Shown here piece by piece: positions 63,262-64,000 of a DNA stretch of 64,000 bases. A program made the position numbers and the translations under genes. Position 1 is the stretch's first letter. Every line of letters begins with the position of its first letter. Origin of the DNA: Urophycis tenuis. Its lineage: Eukaryota; Chordata; Actinopteri; Gadiformes; Phycidae. The notes beneath the pieces are model-generated. The model was not told the origin of the DNA, did no database searches, and saw only the letters and a list, made by a program, of their open reading frames with translations. Location of the stretch: positions 1,091,001-1,155,000 of the forward strand of contig JAXIVH010000068.1 of assembly GCA_036785325.1 (NCBI GenBank), written 5' to 3'.

Positions 63262-63316
<55 letters not shown>

Positions 63317-63647
63317 GTAATTTAGTTATTGATTAGTTGTTGGTCAGTATTATTTATTGATTAGTATAAACAATTAGTTATTAGCTTGTTATTCATTATT
63401 GATTTATTGACTTTTATTGACTGTTTGTTATTGATAAATTATTTAACATTAGTTAGTATGACAGAATTAATACCAACAGTATTAGTTTTATATTAGTGAT
63501 TGAGCAGTATTTGCTATTGATAAGTTATCGATCAGTGTCTTACTGGCTTTCTGAATTTGAGCCAGGTGCAGCTGAAGGGCGGAGCTCCGGAGAAGCGACA
63601 GCTGATCTCCACCTTCTCCCCCGCAAGGATCTTCATGTCTTCTGGAA
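46897..63647 (-). CDS. mylk: MYLK, myosin light chain kinase (smooth-muscle type), 3' part
   Basis: Fifteen minus-strand exons: 63544-63647, 62962-63118, 59429-59619, 57284-57398, 56307-56342, 55622-55712, 54388-54591, 53343-53560, 52764-52887, 52023-52175, 51720-51843, 51382-51472, 51130-51258, 47755-47867 and 46897-47046. All phases join, giving about 665 residues to the stop. Order: Ig (CTWLKFRKP, EHCGCYTIELKN), FN3 (STLTLSWYGPTYDGGSAV), acidic linker, kinase, calmodulin/autoinhibitory segment, telokin Ig and 16 Glu. The kinase phosphorylates myosin regulatory light chain when Ca2+/calmodulin binds. The 5' exons (actin-binding and further Ig domains) are beyond position 64000. The a/b teleost paralogue is not resolved. 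One intron needs a GC donor (54387). Confidence 0.95.
46900..46947. repeat. mylk: GAG-codon run encoding 16 Glu at the MYLK C terminus
   Basis: Sixteen consecutive 'ctc' triplets on the plus strand directly before the stop. An acidic tail is conserved in telokin, but a pure GAG run is a likely length-variable microsatellite. Confidence 0.95.
47054..47115. repeat. (CA)n microsatellite
   Basis: Abuts the acceptor of the last MYLK exon (47046). Confidence 0.95.
47868..51129. repeat. mylk: MYLK intron composed of a 32-bp GT...AG minisatellite
   Basis: From 48590 to 51129 there are about 79 copies of a 32-bp unit. On the minus strand each starts GTTACCAGTACTGTATATCT and ends TTCCTAG or TCCCAG. 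The first unit is the functional donor itself: GTAACATATACCGTATATCT and then 12 more bases ending CAG. Copies between 47868 and 48590 are diverged. The real acceptor (TTTGGTTTCCTAG) closely matches a unit end. The array therefore covers the whole intron, from donor to acceptor. Confidence 0.93.
51476..51519. repeat. mylk: (CA)n at a MYLK acceptor
   Basis: (TG)n on the transcribed strand, directly before the TTAG acceptor at 51473. Confidence 0.95.
51634..51760. repeat. mylk: Three-copy duplication of a MYLK exon 3' edge and donor
   Basis: The exon end 'ctacctgccacttcctgcgg' (51715) recurs as a diverged copy at 51673-51712 and again at 51637-51670. On the minus strand the exon's TGGCAG|GTAGAC is followed 43 nt later by ATCAG|GTAGAT and then by another TGGCAG. 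Confidence 0.85.
52258..52445 (+). repeat. tRNA-derived SINE, most intact copy
   Basis: The head 'gcagtagctcagtgggtaga' has box A-like sequence, and 'ggttcgatcc' is a clear box B. The tail is 'gtcgctttagacaaaagcat' then ctgctaaatg. It lies in a MYLK intron. Confidence 0.88.
53617..53648. repeat. mylk: Intronic copy of a MYLK kinase-exon acceptor edge
   Basis: 'aaacagctccccatcagaga' repeats the start of the exon at 53343-53560 ('aaacagctccccaccagaga', 53539-53558), about 80 bp further into the intron, with an AG before the copied exon bases. Confidence 0.82.
53961..54030. repeat. Perfect 32-bp inverted repeat with 6-nt loop
   Basis: Arms begin 'aacaccaacgcgtgtgggct' and are exactly complementary for 32 bp around 'tcaggg'. 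It is in a MYLK intron; a smaller hairpin (ctcccac...gtgggag) lies at about 53884-53905. Confidence 0.93.
54228..54265. repeat. mylk: Intronic copy of a MYLK kinase-exon 3' edge
   Basis: 'ccagcaccatgacgatgtct' occurs in the exon 54388-54591 and again about 155 bp downstream in the intron, separated by a TATAG pentamer repeat (54282-54345). Confidence 0.88.
54640..55510 (-). mobile_element. Second Tc1-like element, deleted
   Basis: Inverted ends at about 54671-54723 and 55426-55480 share 'ctagatacacttgcaca'. The minus strand at 54923-55171 encodes a transposase N-terminal DNA-binding segment (KETGNVEDHRRSGHPRILSA, TVWRSLARSGLHGR). The catalytic part is missing. It fills most of the intron between MYLK exons 55622-55712 and 54388-54591. 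Confidence 0.82.
55780..56110. repeat. Degenerate repeat (gctgggttgtgtttgggtgg)
   Basis: Irregular units of about 20-25 bp in a MYLK intron. Confidence 0.75.
56126..56299 (+). repeat. tRNA-derived SINE next to a MYLK donor
   Basis: Head 'ggcatagctcagtgggtaga', tail 'gtaagtcgctttggacaaaa' plus 'gtaaatgtaaatgt'. Its tail stops 7 nt before the 36-nt MYLK exon 56307-56342. Confidence 0.87.
56880..57280. repeat. Degenerate GGTTA/TTAG-rich repeat in a MYLK intron
   Basis: Irregular 'tagtctaggttaaactgg' units run up to the donor of the exon at 57284-57398. Confidence 0.65.
58266..58912. repeat. 9-bp minisatellite (tctgctctg), about 72 copies
   Basis: The unit is three codons long and lacks stops in most frames, so ORFs of 227-243 codons appear on both strands. 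These are artefacts of the repeat within a MYLK intron. Higher-order blocks of about 180 bp are visible (recurring 'ctgctctgcctactatgtct'). Confidence 0.93.
61404..61450 (-). repeat. SINE fragment
   Basis: 'ccactgagctactgccgccc' is the inverted head of the SINE family, fused to a 'tacatttagcaga' tail piece. A similar fragment lies at 47370-47418. Confidence 0.6.
61985..62195 (+). repeat. SINE-like interspersed repeat, copy 2
   Basis: Counterpart of 8398-8590, with the same body ('ggcacttagtcagagatgtt') and tail. It is in a MYLK intron. Confidence 0.72.
62245..62945. repeat. 47-bp minisatellite with internal TTAGGG
   Basis: About 15 copies of a unit containing 'gggcagggttaatggttaag' and 'gttagggttagagtatgg'. 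It abuts the donor of the MYLK Ig exon at 62962. Confidence 0.92.
63122..63313. repeat. mylk: (GA)n at a MYLK acceptor
   Basis: About 190 bp of GA on plus is (CT)n on the transcribed strand, running into the CACAG acceptor of the exon that starts at 63118. Confidence 0.95.
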
Positions 63648-63672
63648 CTGGACGATGTGAGGAGGGAGGGCT

Positions 63673-63673
<1 letters not shown>

Positions 63674-63752
<79 letters not shown>
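63674..63752. repeat. (CA)n microsatellite
   Basis: Upstream of the first MYLK exon in the window (63647). Confidence 0.95.
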
Positions 63753-63756
<4 letters not shown>

Positions 63757-64000
63757 CAACATAAATCACACAAACATGCACCCGCACACACAGTAACAAC
63801 ATAAATCACACATACACAAATGTGCATGATTAGGGCTTTTTAGTACGATGTGTGTGTGTGTGTGTGTCTTGCTCCTTGACAGCTGCATGTTATAGCAGAG
63901 TGGTTGGTTAAAACTACGCACGATCAAAAACTTGTATATCTGGCTGCCCTAGCCTTGATGCCAAGGCCCAACAGGGCTGAGAGCCAGTGAGTTACACATC

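Overview
The window looks like nuclear DNA of a ray-finned (teleost) fish. It carries multi-exon vertebrate genes, long (CA)n, (GA)n and minisatellite tracts, tRNA-derived SINEs ending in the 'gtaagtcgctttgga' type tail, Tc1-like and hAT-like DNA transposons, and fish-type Ty3/LINE debris. No prokaryotic or organellar gene structure was seen. Every recognised host gene lies on the minus strand.

Layout from left to right. 80-1912: five exons of a rootletin-family gene (crocc/crocc2), continuing off the left edge. 5834-20392: TSPEAR, complete in 14 exons (672 codons including the stop). A decayed transposon-like ORF and a hAT MITE lie in its introns. 24383-33222: UBE2G2, complete in 6 exons (165 aa), with two minisatellites and a dead Tc1 element in its introns. 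34574-35533: one intact single-exon olfactory receptor. 36414-43363: a transposon graveyard with LTR fragments, Ty3/gypsy gag-protease-RT on plus, integrase-chromodomain on minus, and LINE pieces on both strands. About 44334-63647: the 3' part of MYLK (15 exons; Ig, FN3, kinase, calmodulin-binding region, telokin Ig, Glu tail). Its 5' exons lie beyond the right edge.

The most unusual signal is that much of the tandem DNA sits on exon/intron borders and seems to be copied from them. In MYLK the whole intron 47868-51129 is an array of 32-nt units. Each unit begins GT and ends AG, and the real donor opens the first unit. In UBE2G2 a 51/54-bp array is a degenerate copy of the 5' edge of exon 5, including the catalytic-Cys region and the splice acceptor, and it is open in the exon's frame. 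Two- or three-copy AG|GT duplications sit on the donors of TSPEAR exon 1, UBE2G2 exon 5 and the MYLK exon at 51720-51843. Extra exon-edge copies lie beside other MYLK exons. Read together they suggest splice-site-seeded minisatellite birth, giving chains of decoy or recursive splice sites. This is inference from sequence only, and RNA data would decide it.

The four recognised multi-exon genes have unrelated jobs: ciliary rootlet, secreted EAR-repeat protein, ER-associated degradation E2, and Ca2+/calmodulin-dependent myosin kinase. They form a neighbourhood, not a pathway. TSPEAR and UBE2G2 are also close neighbours in human (21q22.3), so that pair looks like conserved synteny.
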